49,137 bases of DNA from Chitinispirillales bacterium (GCA_031283085.1 JAITCM010000027.1:1-49137); one strand, 5' to 3'. Shown: positions 1 to 8,886, counted from the first letter of the stretch. Made by a program: numbers and translations. Notes: generated from the letters alone by a model not told the origin.

Positions 1-1
1 T

Positions 2-322
2 AACTACTACTGCGCTGAATACGGGCGTCTGTACACGTGGGAGGCCGCGAAATCGGCTTGCCCTTTGTTTGGGCCGGGGTGGCGTTTGCCTGCGCGTGCG
101 GATTGGGATAATTTGGCGGCAGCGGTTGGCGGTAAATCTGTTGCCGGCAAGAAAGGGCACGGCGGTGTTGTGGCTCCGCAATGCCCTTTTCTTTTTCGCA
201 TCCGCATATTGCGGCTAAGCGGAACGCCCGTGAATATTATTTTTACTTCTAACCGATACAAATACACTTTTTTTCTTCGGGAATACGCCCCTCCTTGCGT
301 AAAAGCCCATGAATTTGGCTAA
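2..322 (+). pseudogene. Truncated Fibrobacter succinogenes major paralogous domain protein (5' end outside window)
   Basis: The frame is open from the window edge. Its first ~55 residues read like the conserved core of the Fibrobacter succinogenes major paralogous domain (TIGR02145): a YGRLYTWEAA block, a CP pair, GWRLPARADWDNL, then GGKSVAGKK. In intact members this is followed by an LK(S/A)...W...G block near the C-terminus of a secreted or lipid-anchored protein of unknown function. Here the match stops after AGKK (about position 160) and the frame runs on into unrelated basic/hydrophobic residues up to the stop at 322. An intrinsic-terminator-like hairpin lies inside this tail, which suggests the tail is not real coding sequence. 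It overlaps the 3' end of the opposite-strand gene ending at 249. The domain is typical of Fibrobacterota and some Bacteroidota, and so is a taxonomic clue. Domain identity is fairly sure; whether the gene is broken is inference. Confidence 0.6.
152..196 (+). terminator. Intrinsic terminator-like hairpin
   Basis: AAAGGGCA (152-159) pairs perfectly with TGCCCTTT (182-189), with a further CGG/CCG pairing inside the loop, and is followed by a T-rich run to 196. It would end rightward transcription of the Fibrobacter-domain fragment, but lies inside its nominal open frame. Confidence 0.5.
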
Positions 323-494
323 ATAACCATTTCGTCGCAAATTCATCAGCCCCCTCCGACATTTTTTCAATCGTAATGTCGTGTTTGCCTTTGTTGTACT
401 CTAATACCCCGTCGCATAAGCTGTTTTTTTCATAGCTGTACGCGATAAAAATACGGTTTTCATCCTCTTTCAACAACTTAACATACCACCTCAT
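249..494 (-). CDS. Small acidic/basic hypothetical protein, putative partner (immunity-like) of the upstream gene
   Basis: An 81-residue soluble protein starting MRWYVKLLKEDENRIF and ending with a lysine/cysteine-rich tail. The ATG at 494 is preferred over the GTG at 503 because GGTGGAG sits just upstream of it and it overlaps the stop of the preceding gene by the four bases ATGA, an arrangement that implies translational coupling. No signal peptide, membrane segment or catalytic motif is seen. I do not recognise a named family. The tight coupling to a gene that looks like a phage/toxin C-terminal domain makes an immunity or chaperone role possible, but this is inference only. Its 3' end overlaps the convergent Fibrobacter-domain fragment by about 70 bp. 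Confidence 0.5.
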   Translation of the reverse strand: MRWYVKLLKEDENRIFIAYSYEKNSLCDGVLEYNKGKHDITIEKMSEGADEFATKWLFSQIHGLLRKEGRIPEEKKCICIG

Positions 495-973
495 ATTCTC
501 CACCTTTCTAATGCGTTTTTGTAATTAAATTTCAAATTAGTTAAATCATGAGCTTCTTGCTGACTATACCCTTTATTCATAAGCTCTATTTCCATAAGCT
601 CATGCTTTATCAATATAATATCATGGACTTCTACTTGCTTCCCCACTATCAATCTTTGCCATGATTGTGCCATGTCATAGTCGGGAGCAAAACGCTCTTT
701 TTTATCTCCGCCTAAATCGTGTTCCTTGTAAAACACGTGCTCCTTAATGCTCGTTATTTCCTCCACACTAAAACCGGTATTTTCCGCAATACTCCGTGCG
801 TCGGCAGTCATTTTTCTTACCGATTCATAGTAGCGATTTGCGTGTTCTTCCGCCGCCTCGCTTAGCGGGTCTAACGCGCCAGATAGCGAACCGCTTATTC
901 CGCCCGATTTTATTATGTCGCCCGTCTCGTTCATAGTGTTATTTAATATACCGCTTTCCGCGCTCAAATGCAA
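491..973 (-). CDS. Hypothetical protein resembling the C-terminal domain of a phage minor-head/polymorphic-toxin protein
   Basis: About 160 residues from a TTG at 973, or 147 from the ATG at 934; neither start has a good ribosome binding site and the frame is open back to 1010, so this may be the 3' remnant of a longer gene. The N-terminal part is small-residue rich (GGISGSLSGALDPLS). The C-terminal half holds a conserved-looking module: HANRYYESVRKM, FAPDYDMAQSWQRL, then HDIILIKHELMEIELMNKGYSQQEAH and a final FNYKNA. I recall similar D-Y-D...W-R-L...H-E...G-(Y/L)-S-x-x-x-A-H blocks at the C-termini of phage head-morphogenesis proteins and polymorphic toxins, but I cannot name the Pfam family with confidence. 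The paired His/Glu/Asp residues could be catalytic. It is directly coupled to the 81-residue downstream gene. Function unknown. Confidence 0.5.
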   Translation of the reverse strand: MHLSAESGILNNTMNETGDIIKSGGISGSLSGALDPLSEAAEEHANRYYESVRKMTADARSIAENTGFSVEEITSIKEHVFYKEHDLGGDKKERFAPDYDMAQSWQRLIVGKQVEVHDIILIKHELMEIELMNKGYSQQEAHDLTNLKFNYKNALERWRI

Positions 974-1245
974 ATCTTTTTCAAGTCTTTCAAAATAAGG
1001 CCAAAACCGTCAAAAATTGCCTGCCAAGACCGTTTTGACTCCAAGCCCCCGTCCCGTTGCCTGTTGTCTTTTCTATATGTCGATGAATTTTTGGTACGCG
1101 TTTTTCAGGTATTGCGGCGGCGCGGGGTTGTTCGGCGGCGGGAAGGGGAAGGTTTCGGCTTAATTTTTTGACTCCGTCTCTACCCATCATGTATATTGCG
1201 TATGTAGCAGTATCAACGCAATCGGGAAACATCGGAGACGTCGCA

Positions 1246-2385
1246 ATGGCTGCCGCTCAAAAAAGAAAAACCGTCTTTCTTGTCGACGACGACCTGACCA
1301 ACCTCACCGTCGGCATATCCGCTCTCGAGGAGCTCTACGACGTACTCACGCTCAGTTCCGGCGAATTGCTGCTGAAGATGCTGGGGAAGAGCGTCCCCGA
1401 CCTGATACTGCTCGATGTTGAGATGCCGGGGATGAACGGGTACGAGGCTATCAGGCACATAAAGGGCAACTCGGTTACGGCGGCCATCCCCGTGATTTTC
1501 CTCACCGCCAAGAGCGACGGCGGCAGCGAGCTTGAGGGGTTGTCGCTCGGGGCGGTGGACTACATCGTTAAGCCTTTTTCAGCGGCGCTTTTGCTCAAAC
1601 GCATCGAGATACACATGCTCCTTGAGGCGCAGAGGTCGGAGCTTATGGCGCAGAAGGCGGAGCTCGTCCGCTTCAACAACAACCTGCAAGAGATGGTCGA
1701 CGCCAAGGTCAAGACAGTCGTGGAGTTGCAGGACACCCTCCTCATGGCTATGGCGGAGCTCGTTGAGTGCCGCGACGACGTTACCGGCAGGCACATAGAG
1801 AGGGCGCGCAGCTATTTGGCCGTGCTTATCGAGGCCGTACGCAGGCAGGGGCTGTTTATGGCGGAGGTGTCCGCCTGGAACATCAAGCTGGTATTGCAGT
1901 CGGCGCAGTTGCACGACGTGGGGAAGATAGCGGTTAAAGACGGGATTCTGAACAAGCTTGGCAAGCTCTCCAATGACGAGTTTGAGGAGATAAAAAAGCA
2001 CGCGGCTTTCGGCGGGGCGCTACTGGAGAAGATAATCAGGCACACGAGCGAGCGGGCGTTTTTGGAGTACGCGAAAATCTTCGCCCTCACCCACCACGAG
2101 AGGTGGGACGGGAGCGGCTACCCGAACGGGCTTCGGGGCGAGGAGATACCGCTGCTCGGGCGGCTGATGGCCGTCGCCGACGTCTACGACGCTTTGCGGT
2201 CGGCCAGACCGTACAAGGACGCCTACTCCCACGATGAGGCCGTAAAGATTATATGGGAGGGCCGCGGGACGCACTTCGACCCGCGCCTTGTCGACCTGTT
2301 TATCAGTGTCTCCGGCGAGTTCGCGAACATTGCGAACGCGCTCTCGGAGCCGGCGGACAAACTCAGGAGCGTGGCCGCGCTATGA
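1246..2385 (+). CDS. Response regulator with HD-GYP phosphodiesterase output (RpfG-like)
   Basis: A 379-residue cytoplasmic protein. Residues 1-120 form a receiver domain: acidic pocket D14-D16, phosphoacceptor D57 in LILLDVEMP, conserved K109 in YIVKP. A coiled-coil-like linker (125-175) leads to an HD-GYP domain: H223-D224 in QLHDVGK, HHE at 283-285 and GYP at 291-293. All metal-binding signature residues are present, so it should hydrolyse cyclic di-GMP, switched by phosphorylation. The ATG at 1246 is chosen over upstream TTG/ATG codons because GGAG lies 8 nt ahead and the receiver starts immediately. The stop overlaps the ATG of the hybrid histidine kinase (ATGA), so the kinase's phosphorelay is the likely input. 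Family and residues are clear; pairing with the kinase is inference from coupling. Confidence 0.93.
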   Translation: MAAAQKRKTVFLVDDDLTNLTVGISALEELYDVLTLSSGELLLKMLGKSVPDLILLDVEMPGMNGYEAIRHIKGNSVTAAIPVIFLTAKSDGGSELEGLSLGAVDYIVKPFSAALLLKRIEIHMLLEAQRSELMAQKAELVRFNNNLQEMVDAKVKTVVELQDTLLMAMAELVECRDDVTGRHIERARSYLAVLIEAVRRQGLFMAEVSAWNIKLVLQSAQLHDVGKIAVKDGILNKLGKLSNDEFEEIKKHAAFGGALLEKIIRHTSERAFLEYAKIFALTHHERWDGSGYPNGLRGEEIPLLGRLMAVADVYDALRSARPYKDAYSHDEAVKIIWEGRGTHFDPRLVDLFISVSGEFANIANALSEPADKLRSVAAL

Positions 2386-5222
2386 GGAATGGAAATCGCG
2401 GGGCGAAGTACGAGACTAAAGCCGAGAAGAAAGCGCTCGACCCCACGGTGGAGGGCAAGCGCGGCACCAGTACCATCCACGAGTTTATAGCGTTCTCCAT
2501 CATGCTCTTCCTGATAATACTCGTGGCCGGCGGCACGGCTTTCGTCTTCTCCATGCGGCAGATAATAAGAACCAACAAAGGCAACGAACTGCTGCGGATG
2601 CTTGAGAACGAGCGCATAAAATTGGAGACCTTCGTCAACAACGAAATCACTATTGCCATGAAGATGGCCGAGTCGCCGCTCATAAAGCGTTATTTCGAGA
2701 AACCCGACGTTCCGGAGCTTGAGTCCATGGCCATAGAGGAGATAGCGGCCTACCGCGGTTCCACGCTCTCGACCTCGGTATTCTGGATAAACGACAAGGA
2801 CAGGATGTTCTACATGGACAGCAACGCGCCCTATGCCGTCGACCCGGACGCCCCGGAGAACGCCTGGTACAACAAGACGCTGTACAAGACAAAGTCCTAC
2901 AACTTTGACATCAACTACAACCCGGCGCTCAAAGTGACCAAGCTGTGGATAAACGCTCCGGTGCTCAACAGGGAGCGGACGGTGCCGCTTGGCATAGTGG
3001 GCGTCGGTATAGACATCACCGCCTTTGTCAAGAGGCTCTACGAGCAGTACAAGGGCAGGGCGGAGCTCTACTACTTCAACGCGGACGGGGAGATTACCGG
3101 CGCGCACAACGTCGAGATAGTGGTCAACAAGGAGCACATCGAAAAGTTTTTGGGCGTCGCCGGCGTCGGCGTTCAGACCCGCGCGCTGCGGCTCAAAGAG
3201 GGCGAGATAGTAACCTACGATTCACCGTCCGGCAAGGTCGCCTTAGGCCCGGTCCCGGCCCTCGGCTGGTACGCGGTCGCGCTCATGCCCGATACCATAA
3301 GCGATTATAAAAGCCCGGTAGCCGTGGTGTTTGTGGTGATGCTCGTCCTAATCGCGCTGATAATTGTCATCTTCAACATCTTTATCGCCGGTTTTCTAAA
3401 GTCCCTGCGCCGCACTATGGACTCACTTGAAACCTCGGCGAGGTACAAGAGCGAGTTTTTAGCCATGATGAGCCACGAGATACGCACCCCCATGAACGCC
3501 ATCCTGGGTATGGCGGAACTCGCCATGCGCGAAAAGGAGTTGCCGCGCGCCCGGGAGCACGTGCTGACAATAAGAAAGTCCGGTATGAACCTGCTCTCCA
3601 TTATCAACGACATCTTAGACTTCTCCAAGATAGAGAGCGGGAAGATGGAAATAGTTTCCGTAGATTACCACTTCATGTCGCTCATCAAGGATGTTACGAG
3701 CATTATCGGCATAAAGGCCGCCGAGTCGCAGCTTGAATTTCGCGTCAGCGTGGACAACCGTATCCCGGCCGCCCTTGTGGGCGACGAGGTTAGAATCCGC
3801 CAAATCATCCTCAACATCCTGAGCAACGCCGTCAAGTACACCGCCAAAGGCTTCGTCGCGTTGACCGTGAAGGGCCAGCAGATTGACTACGAAACGGTGC
3901 ATATCACGATAGAAGTAGCCGACAGCGGCAGGGGGATAAAGCAGGAGGACATCGGCAAACTCTTCAAGGATTTTGTACAGATAGACTTGGTCAAGAACAA
4001 GGGGATAGAGGGAACCGGACTGGGCCTCGCCATTACGCGCAGCCTCGTCAAGGCCATGAGCGGCGCCATCAACGTGCGGTCGAAGTACGGCAAGGGCAGC
4101 GTCTTTACGGTAGTGCTGCCGCAGAAAATCAGCAAACAGCGGGACTTTACCGACGAGACGACGACCGCCGTGTTCACCGCGCCCACCGCTAAGGCCTTAG
4201 TCGTGGACGACGTCCATACGAACCTGGTTGTGGCGCAGGGGCTGCTCTCCTTCTACGGGATGGCGGTTAACACCTGTCTGAGCGGCGCGGAGGCCATAGA
4301 AGCGGTAAAGGTCGAAGACTATGACCTCGTCTTCATGGACCACATGATGCCCGGCATGGACGGCATAGAGGCGGCGATGCGCATACGCAATCTTGGCCGC
4401 CGCTACACGAAACTCCCGATTATCGCCCTAACCGCCAACGCGGTCTCCGGCATGAAGCAGATGTTCAAACGCAACGGTTTCAACGACTATCTCTCCAAGC
4501 CTGTCGATACCGGGAAGCTCAACGCGGTATTGGAAAGGTGGATACCCAAGGACAAGCAGGTCAGGCTGTCGGGAGATGAGGCGGCCGCCGCGATGTCGGC
4601 TACGGCCACCGGCAACCGGATAACGGTAGAAATGATAATCGGCGGCGTGGACACTGTCAAGGGGCTCTCTACTGTGCGCGGCAACGTGGAGAACTATTTG
4701 CGCGTGTTGAGCGTGTTCTACAAGGACGGCCAGGATAAACTCGCCGAAATAAACAACGCTATAGGCGCCTCCGACCTGCGCCTGTATACCACCTGCGTCC
4801 ACGCGCTTAAAAGCGCCTCGGCCAACATCGGCGCGACGCAGTTATCGGAGATAGCGCTGGCCCTTGAGACGGCCGGCAAGGATGGAAACCGCGCTTACAT
4901 AGACGAGTACACGCCGAGGCTCGTCTATGACCTCAAGCTGCTGCTTCTCAACATCGGAAATTTCTTGAAAGCCAACGCCGATAAATCGCAGGGCGCCGCC
5001 GTTGACACAGACGCGATGAAACATACGTTAGGCAGGCTGAAAGAGGCCATATCCACTGTGGCGATTGGGGAGATGAGGGCGGCGATGAAGGAGTTACAGC
5101 CGTACGCGTCGTCTAACAATCCGATAGCCCCGCAGGTGGACGCCATACTGCAGTGCGCGCTTGGCGGGAGGTACGACGAGGCCGTCGGCCTGATTGAGGC
5201 GGTGCTCGGGATTCTCGGATGA
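2382..5222 (+). CDS. Hybrid sensor histidine kinase (dCache sensor, HisKA/HATPase, receiver, Hpt)
   Basis: A 946-residue membrane sensor kinase. Residues 34-57 and 313-338 are transmembrane segments that flank a ~250-residue extracytoplasmic region with the layout of a dCache/PAS-like ligand domain (FWINDKDRMFYMDS, WINAPVLN, GIVGVGIDI). The HisKA motif MSHEIRTPMNAILG has its histidine at 365. The ATPase domain shows an N box (LNILSNAVKY), DSGRGI near 514 and GTGLGLAI near 545. The receiver has D653 in VFMDHMMPGMDG. The C-terminal Hpt domain has H807 in VHALKSASANIGA. All four relay sites are present, so a full His-Asp-His relay is possible within one chain, probably ending on D57 of the upstream HD-GYP regulator. 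It starts at the ATGA overlap at 2382, with AGGAG 12 nt upstream. The stop is directly abutted by the convergent stop at 5223. Confidence 0.95.
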   Translation: MRNGNRGAKYETKAEKKALDPTVEGKRGTSTIHEFIAFSIMLFLIILVAGGTAFVFSMRQIIRTNKGNELLRMLENERIKLETFVNNEITIAMKMAESPLIKRYFEKPDVPELESMAIEEIAAYRGSTLSTSVFWINDKDRMFYMDSNAPYAVDPDAPENAWYNKTLYKTKSYNFDINYNPALKVTKLWINAPVLNRERTVPLGIVGVGIDITAFVKRLYEQYKGRAELYYFNADGEITGAHNVEIVVNKEHIEKFLGVAGVGVQTRALRLKEGEIVTYDSPSGKVALGPVPALGWYAVALMPDTISDYKSPVAVVFVVMLVLIALIIVIFNIFIAGFLKSLRRTMDSLETSARYKSEFLAMMSHEIRTPMNAILGMAELAMREKELPRAREHVLTIRKSGMNLLSIINDILDFSKIESGKMEIVSVDYHFMSLIKDVTSIIGIKAAESQLEFRVSVDNRIPAALVGDEVRIRQIILNILSNAVKYTAKGFVALTVKGQQIDYETVHITIEVADSGRGIKQEDIGKLFKDFVQIDLVKNKGIEGTGLGLAITRSLVKAMSGAINVRSKYGKGSVFTVVLPQKISKQRDFTDETTTAVFTAPTAKALVVDDVHTNLVVAQGLLSFYGMAVNTCLSGAEAIEAVKVEDYDLVFMDHMMPGMDGIEAAMRIRNLGRRYTKLPIIALTANAVSGMKQMFKRNGFNDYLSKPVDTGKLNAVLERWIPKDKQVRLSGDEAAAAMSATATGNRITVEMIIGGVDTVKGLSTVRGNVENYLRVLSVFYKDGQDKLAEINNAIGASDLRLYTTCVHALKSASANIGATQLSEIALALETAGKDGNRAYIDEYTPRLVYDLKLLLLNIGNFLKANADKSQGAAVDTDAMKHTLGRLKEAISTVAIGEMRAAMKELQPYASSNNPIAPQVDAILQCALGGRYDEAVGLIEAVLGILG

Positions 5223-6113
5223 CTATTTGATGATATGAATCAATTTGGCGTTGAGCGACCCGATTTTGGCCTTTGATTTGAGCATTACCGGATAGTGGTT
5301 TTCGTCGTCCGTGACCCATACTTCCATCTTGTCTTTTTTTGTGAATACGCGCCCCTCCCCGACCAAAGCGGGTTCGACTTTTACGCAATTGTAGTTTTTT
5401 CCGCCTACGTGTACGGTTTCGCGTTTTTCGTGTACCTTGAACTTCAGCGGGTACGTTTTGGGCCTTGAGAACAGGAACGCTTCAAACTCGTCGCCCGGTC
5501 TTAGGGGCATTGCGCGCACATAGTACATTACGGATATGTAGTCGTGTGTGAACTTTGGGGTGTCGAATATTTTCAGGTCGCTTTTTTTCAGGAAGAGTTT
5601 GTCGGCGACATTGTCGTAGACGATATAGTTGTCGGCTTTGTACTTTTTGCCCTCGCGGACGTGTTGTTCGAAGAAGACGGGGTAGAGGCCGTCGGCGTCC
5701 ACCCATGAGATTTCGTGGTTGCGTACCTTGTAGATTGAGCTTACGGCGTTGCCGGTCATGGCCTTGGCGCCCATGCGCATTAGGCCGCGGCTACGCAGGT
5801 GTGTGGTGGAGAGGATAAGGTAGCCGGCCTTGAAGACCGTCCAGCCGACCTCGAAGACGAGAGTTTCGTTGTTAGCTAAACGTTCGGATTCCACGGTACG
5901 CAGGCCGCTTTGTCGCGAGGGCGCGCCGGCGTGCGCTTTTCTTACGGAGTCGACAAACGCCTGAGAGAAAGGAAACGCGTCAAGTTCCCTTGAGGCATCC
6001 TGCCATTTGAAGTCTTCGTCGTCGTTGGTTGCGGCGAAAGCGATTGTGGAGAGGTAAAAGATTGCGGCTAAGATTGACGCGGCGGTCGGCATGGAATGTT
6101 TTTTTGTACCCAT
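5223..6113 (-). CDS. Exported DUF3108-like protein
   Basis: A 296-residue protein with an N-terminal signal peptide (basic start, hydrophobic 10-26, cleavage near AFA-AT). The mature part matches my recollection of DUF3108: LVFEVGWTVFKAGYLILS at the start, then an IYKVRNHEISWVD-like strand, an FFEQHVREGKKYK strand, a VHEKRETVHVGGKNYNCVKVEP block and a terminal KMEVWVTDDENHYPVMLKSK. DUF3108 proteins are periplasmic beta-rich proteins of unknown function, common in Gram-negative bacteria. The ATG at 6113 has GAGG about 9 nt upstream. It lies 42 bp downstream of the GAF/HD-GYP gene on the same strand, so the two are probably co-transcribed. It is convergent with the hybrid kinase with no bases between the stops and no visible terminator. 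Confidence 0.8.
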   Translation of the reverse strand: MGTKKHSMPTAASILAAIFYLSTIAFAATNDDEDFKWQDASRELDAFPFSQAFVDSVRKAHAGAPSRQSGLRTVESERLANNETLVFEVGWTVFKAGYLILSTTHLRSRGLMRMGAKAMTGNAVSSIYKVRNHEISWVDADGLYPVFFEQHVREGKKYKADNYIVYDNVADKLFLKKSDLKIFDTPKFTHDYISVMYYVRAMPLRPGDEFEAFLFSRPKTYPLKFKVHEKRETVHVGGKNYNCVKVEPALVGEGRVFTKKDKMEVWVTDDENHYPVMLKSKAKIGSLNAKLIHIIK

Positions 6114-6155
6114 AATGCTATGCCTCGAAAGATAAATTTCGCGCCGATTTACAGT

Positions 6156-7421
6156 CTATTCCGCCTCCGTAAACTGCTTTTGTGTCTGCTTAATGTTGGG
6201 CAACACCTCAAAGAAGATGTCTACGAGTTCCGGGTCAAATTTGGTTCCCGACATTTTTCTCATTTCGTCAAGCGTCTCGGTTTCGCCCCACGGTTCCTTG
6301 TATACCCGCTTTGAGCAGAGCGCGTCGTAGACGTCCGCGATTGCCACGATTCTTCCGGCGAGCGGGATTTCCTCGCCCTTTTTGCCGATGGGCCTGCCGT
6401 TTTCGTCGACCTTTATGGGTTGGTTTGTGATAGGGTCAATCCAGCCGGGGTAGCCCGTGCCGTCCCAGTTTTCGTGGTGCGTGAAAGCTATTTCGCCGAC
6501 CAGTATGTCGGTGGGGGAGTGCGGGTCGTCGAACAGGGCCGCGCCGTAGAGCGTGTGTCCCTGCATTACCGAAAACTCCTCCTGGGTCAGGCGCGCCGGT
6601 TTTTTGAGTATGGTGTCGGAGATGGCGACCTTGCCGACGTCGTGGAGCATTGCGCCTATCCGCAGTATGTCGCGGAAGCGCTCCCGCTCAACGGCGGGTA
6701 TCTGGTGCTTTGACGCCCAGCGGTCGTATATGTCGAGCGCGTAGCCGGCGACGCGGTTGACGTGGGCGCCGGTCTCCCTTGGGTCGCGCAGTTCGGACAT
6801 CTTCATCATGCGCATTATCATGTCCCGATTCTCGATGGCGCGTTGCAGGGCGATAGTGGCGTTTGTGGCGAAGTGCGTAATCAGAAATTCATCCTCGGCG
6901 GAGAACGGGACGACGCGCCGCTCGTCGTCCATCGCGTTGAGCACCTGTATGACGCCCAAAAGCAGCCCGTCGGCGGAAATCAGCGGAAAAGTGAGCGAGG
7001 AGGTCGTCCTGTAACCGGTCTGCCTGTCTATGGCGGAGTTGTGAGAGTACGACGCCTCTTTGGGAATGTTGTACATATCGGGGACATTGATGATGTCCCG
7101 AGTGAGGGCGCAGTAGCCGGCGAGCGATTTTTCGTTTATCGGTATGGCTATCGGTTTCGCGAAGATGGAGTAGTTGACTTTTTGCCCGTGGGGAACCGAC
7201 TTTATCAAGGTATCGTTTTGCGCGTATTTTATGATGAGCGCGTCCGACAGTTTTTCACCGTCGTGGAATTTTTGTTTGACATATATGGTACCGGCGTCGG
7301 CTCTGACCACGCGGCGCGCCTCGCGCAGGATGCGCTCAAGTAAAAGGTCAAGGTCCTGAATCTTGTTGAACTCGGTGTTCAAGCCGATAATCGACTTGTA
7401 ATCTGTCATTTTGTCCGCCAT
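6156..7421 (-). CDS. GAF domain / HD-GYP cyclic di-GMP phosphodiesterase
   Basis: A 421-residue cytoplasmic protein. Residues ~20-195 form a GAF sensor domain (LLERILREARRVVRADAGTIYV, then a SLAGYCALTRDIINVPDMY block typical of GAF). Residues ~215-410 form an HD-GYP domain with H260-D261 in MLHDVGKVA, HHE at 315-317 and GYP at 323-325. Between GYP and the conserved EEIPLAGRI there is an extra ~20 residues (GWIDPITNQPIKVDENGRP), a longer loop than in the HD-GYP protein encoded at 1246. All catalytic residues are intact, so it should degrade c-di-GMP in response to a small ligand or redox signal. The ATG at 7421 has GGAGGG 4-5 nt ahead. It is transcribed away from the gene at 7588, from a 166-bp AT-rich divergent intergenic region. 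Confidence 0.92.
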   Translation of the reverse strand: MADKMTDYKSIIGLNTEFNKIQDLDLLLERILREARRVVRADAGTIYVKQKFHDGEKLSDALIIKYAQNDTLIKSVPHGQKVNYSIFAKPIAIPINEKSLAGYCALTRDIINVPDMYNIPKEASYSHNSAIDRQTGYRTTSSLTFPLISADGLLLGVIQVLNAMDDERRVVPFSAEDEFLITHFATNATIALQRAIENRDMIMRMMKMSELRDPRETGAHVNRVAGYALDIYDRWASKHQIPAVERERFRDILRIGAMLHDVGKVAISDTILKKPARLTQEEFSVMQGHTLYGAALFDDPHSPTDILVGEIAFTHHENWDGTGYPGWIDPITNQPIKVDENGRPIGKKGEEIPLAGRIVAIADVYDALCSKRVYKEPWGETETLDEMRKMSGTKFDPELVDIFFEVLPNIKQTQKQFTEAE

Positions 7422-7587
7422 TTACCCTCCGGCCAATAGAACGCGGCATGATTCAATAATATAGACTAAATATAATTCATTTCAATCGCAAATATCAATA
7501 ATTTTTTATTTTTAGGCGGAATCAATTATATTAGTTTTATTTGACGTCCGGTCACTGTAACTCAACGCTGTAAAGTATAAGGAAGGA

Positions 7588-8886
7588 ATGTACGGCGATA
7601 TGGCCTGTTTAATCGGTATGATAAAACGCGTGTCGATATGGTTGATGCCTGTAATGCTGACGGTCGGAGTCGCCGCCGGTGGTGCCCACGCCTACCTGCT
7701 TATACCTATGGACGGCGCGCAGACCGACCACCTCAAGGCCTACGGCGTTGTTTACAGGATGGTCTCCGAGGGTATCCGCGTCTATTGGCTGCTAAACTAC
7801 CGGGGCGGGTCGTTCGTAGCCGAGAGTGACGACAGGTTTCTAACCGCGGCTCGGGTGGCCGGAGTTGAGTCCAAAAAAATAACAAACAGCGATTGGGCAT
7901 CCATATTGGATGTTATCGACGGCAACAATATGGAGAAAGTGGCGCTCGAAAAATCGCCCAGAATAGCCGTATACACCCCAACCGGAAAGCGCCCGTGGGA
8001 CGACGCCGTCACACTGGCGCTCACCTACGCCGAGATACCGTTCGACAAGGTGTACGACAGGGAGGTGCTTGGCGGAAAGCTCAAGGATTACGACTGGCTC
8101 CACCTCCACCACGAGGATTTCACAGGGCAGTACAGCAAGTTTCACGGCAGTTTCGCCCATACCCAGTGGTACCAAAAGCAGCGTTTGGAGCTTGAGACCG
8201 TCGCAAAGGAACTCGGATTCAAAAAGGTGAGCGAGTGCAAAAAGGCGGTTGCGCTCACGATACGCAAATACGTTGAGGCCGGCGGCTTCCTCTTCGCCAT
8301 GTGCAGCGCGACCAACACGCTCGAAATCGCGCTCGCGGCGCTGGGTGTCGATATTGTCGACCGGGTCTACGACGGCGACGGCGTCGATCCCGACTACAGG
8401 AAAAAGCTCAATTTCGCCGGTTGCATGGCCTTTGAGAACTTTACAATCCACACCGACCCCTACTACCCCTCATTCTGTAACATAGATGTGAATCAGGTGA
8501 ACACGCCCATACGCCAGCCCGCGCGGGATTTTGCCCTCTTTGACTTCAGCGCGAAGCTCGACCCCGTTCCCTCCATGCTCAACCAGAACCATACCGACGC
8601 GGTGAAGGGCTACCACGGCCTCCTGACCTCTTTCAACCGCGACGTCATTAAGAAGAGCGTGGTGATATTGGGCGATACGCCCGGAACCAAGATGGTCAAC
8701 TACATCCACGGCATCGTGGGGCAGGGGCAGTTCACCTACCTCGGCGGGCACGACCCGGAGGATTACACCCACGCCGTGGGAGACAAGCCGACGATGCTTG
8801 AACTTCACAAAAATTCCCCCGGATACAGGCTCATCCTGAACAACGTGCTCTTTCCGGCGGCGGAGAAGAAAGAGAAAAAGACCTGA
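7588..8886 (+). CDS. Exported hypothetical protein, often labelled asparagine synthetase B; ThuA/class-I amidotransferase-like fold suspected
   Basis: A 432-residue protein with a signal sequence (hydrophobic core about residues 17-34, ending AHA-YLL). It has the conserved stretch YLLIPMD..QTDHLKAYG, then NYRGGSF, RIAVYTP, PWDDAVTLALTYAEIP, a WLHLHHEDFTGQY block, a GGFLFAMCSATNT block around residue 230, and the terminal HDPEDYTHAVG...SPGYRLILNN. I recall close relatives in Bacteroidota and related phyla carrying the product name asparagine synthetase B, but no AsnB ATP-pyrophosphatase or N-terminal glutaminase Cys is visible here, so that name looks wrong. A GG.hFxMCSATxT block and a late HD...D resemble a glutamine-amidotransferase/ThuA-like fold. 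AAGGA precedes the ATG at 7588; 7600 and 7618 are alternative starts. The stop overlaps the next gene (TGATG), so it is coupled to the transporter. Function unknown. Confidence 0.8.
   Translation: MYGDMACLIGMIKRVSIWLMPVMLTVGVAAGGAHAYLLIPMDGAQTDHLKAYGVVYRMVSEGIRVYWLLNYRGGSFVAESDDRFLTAARVAGVESKKITNSDWASILDVIDGNNMEKVALEKSPRIAVYTPTGKRPWDDAVTLALTYAEIPFDKVYDREVLGGKLKDYDWLHLHHEDFTGQYSKFHGSFAHTQWYQKQRLELETVAKELGFKKVSECKKAVALTIRKYVEAGGFLFAMCSATNTLEIALAALGVDIVDRVYDGDGVDPDYRKKLNFAGCMAFENFTIHTDPYYPSFCNIDVNQVNTPIRQPARDFALFDFSAKLDPVPSMLNQNHTDAVKGYHGLLTSFNRDVIKKSVVILGDTPGTKMVNYIHGIVGQGQFTYLGGHDPEDYTHAVGDKPTMLELHKNSPGYRLILNNVLFPAAEKKEKKT

Noticed and set aside
2223-3137. Long open frame on the minus strand opposite the hybrid kinase
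   Set aside because: It is a shadow of GC-rich coding sequence on the other strand, with biased Val/Arg/Leu-Tyr content and no recognisable domain.
7541-7580. TTGACG followed by TATAA-like sequence upstream of 7588 as a promoter
   Set aside because: Spacing between the boxes is about 28 bp, outside the usual range, so I did not list it.
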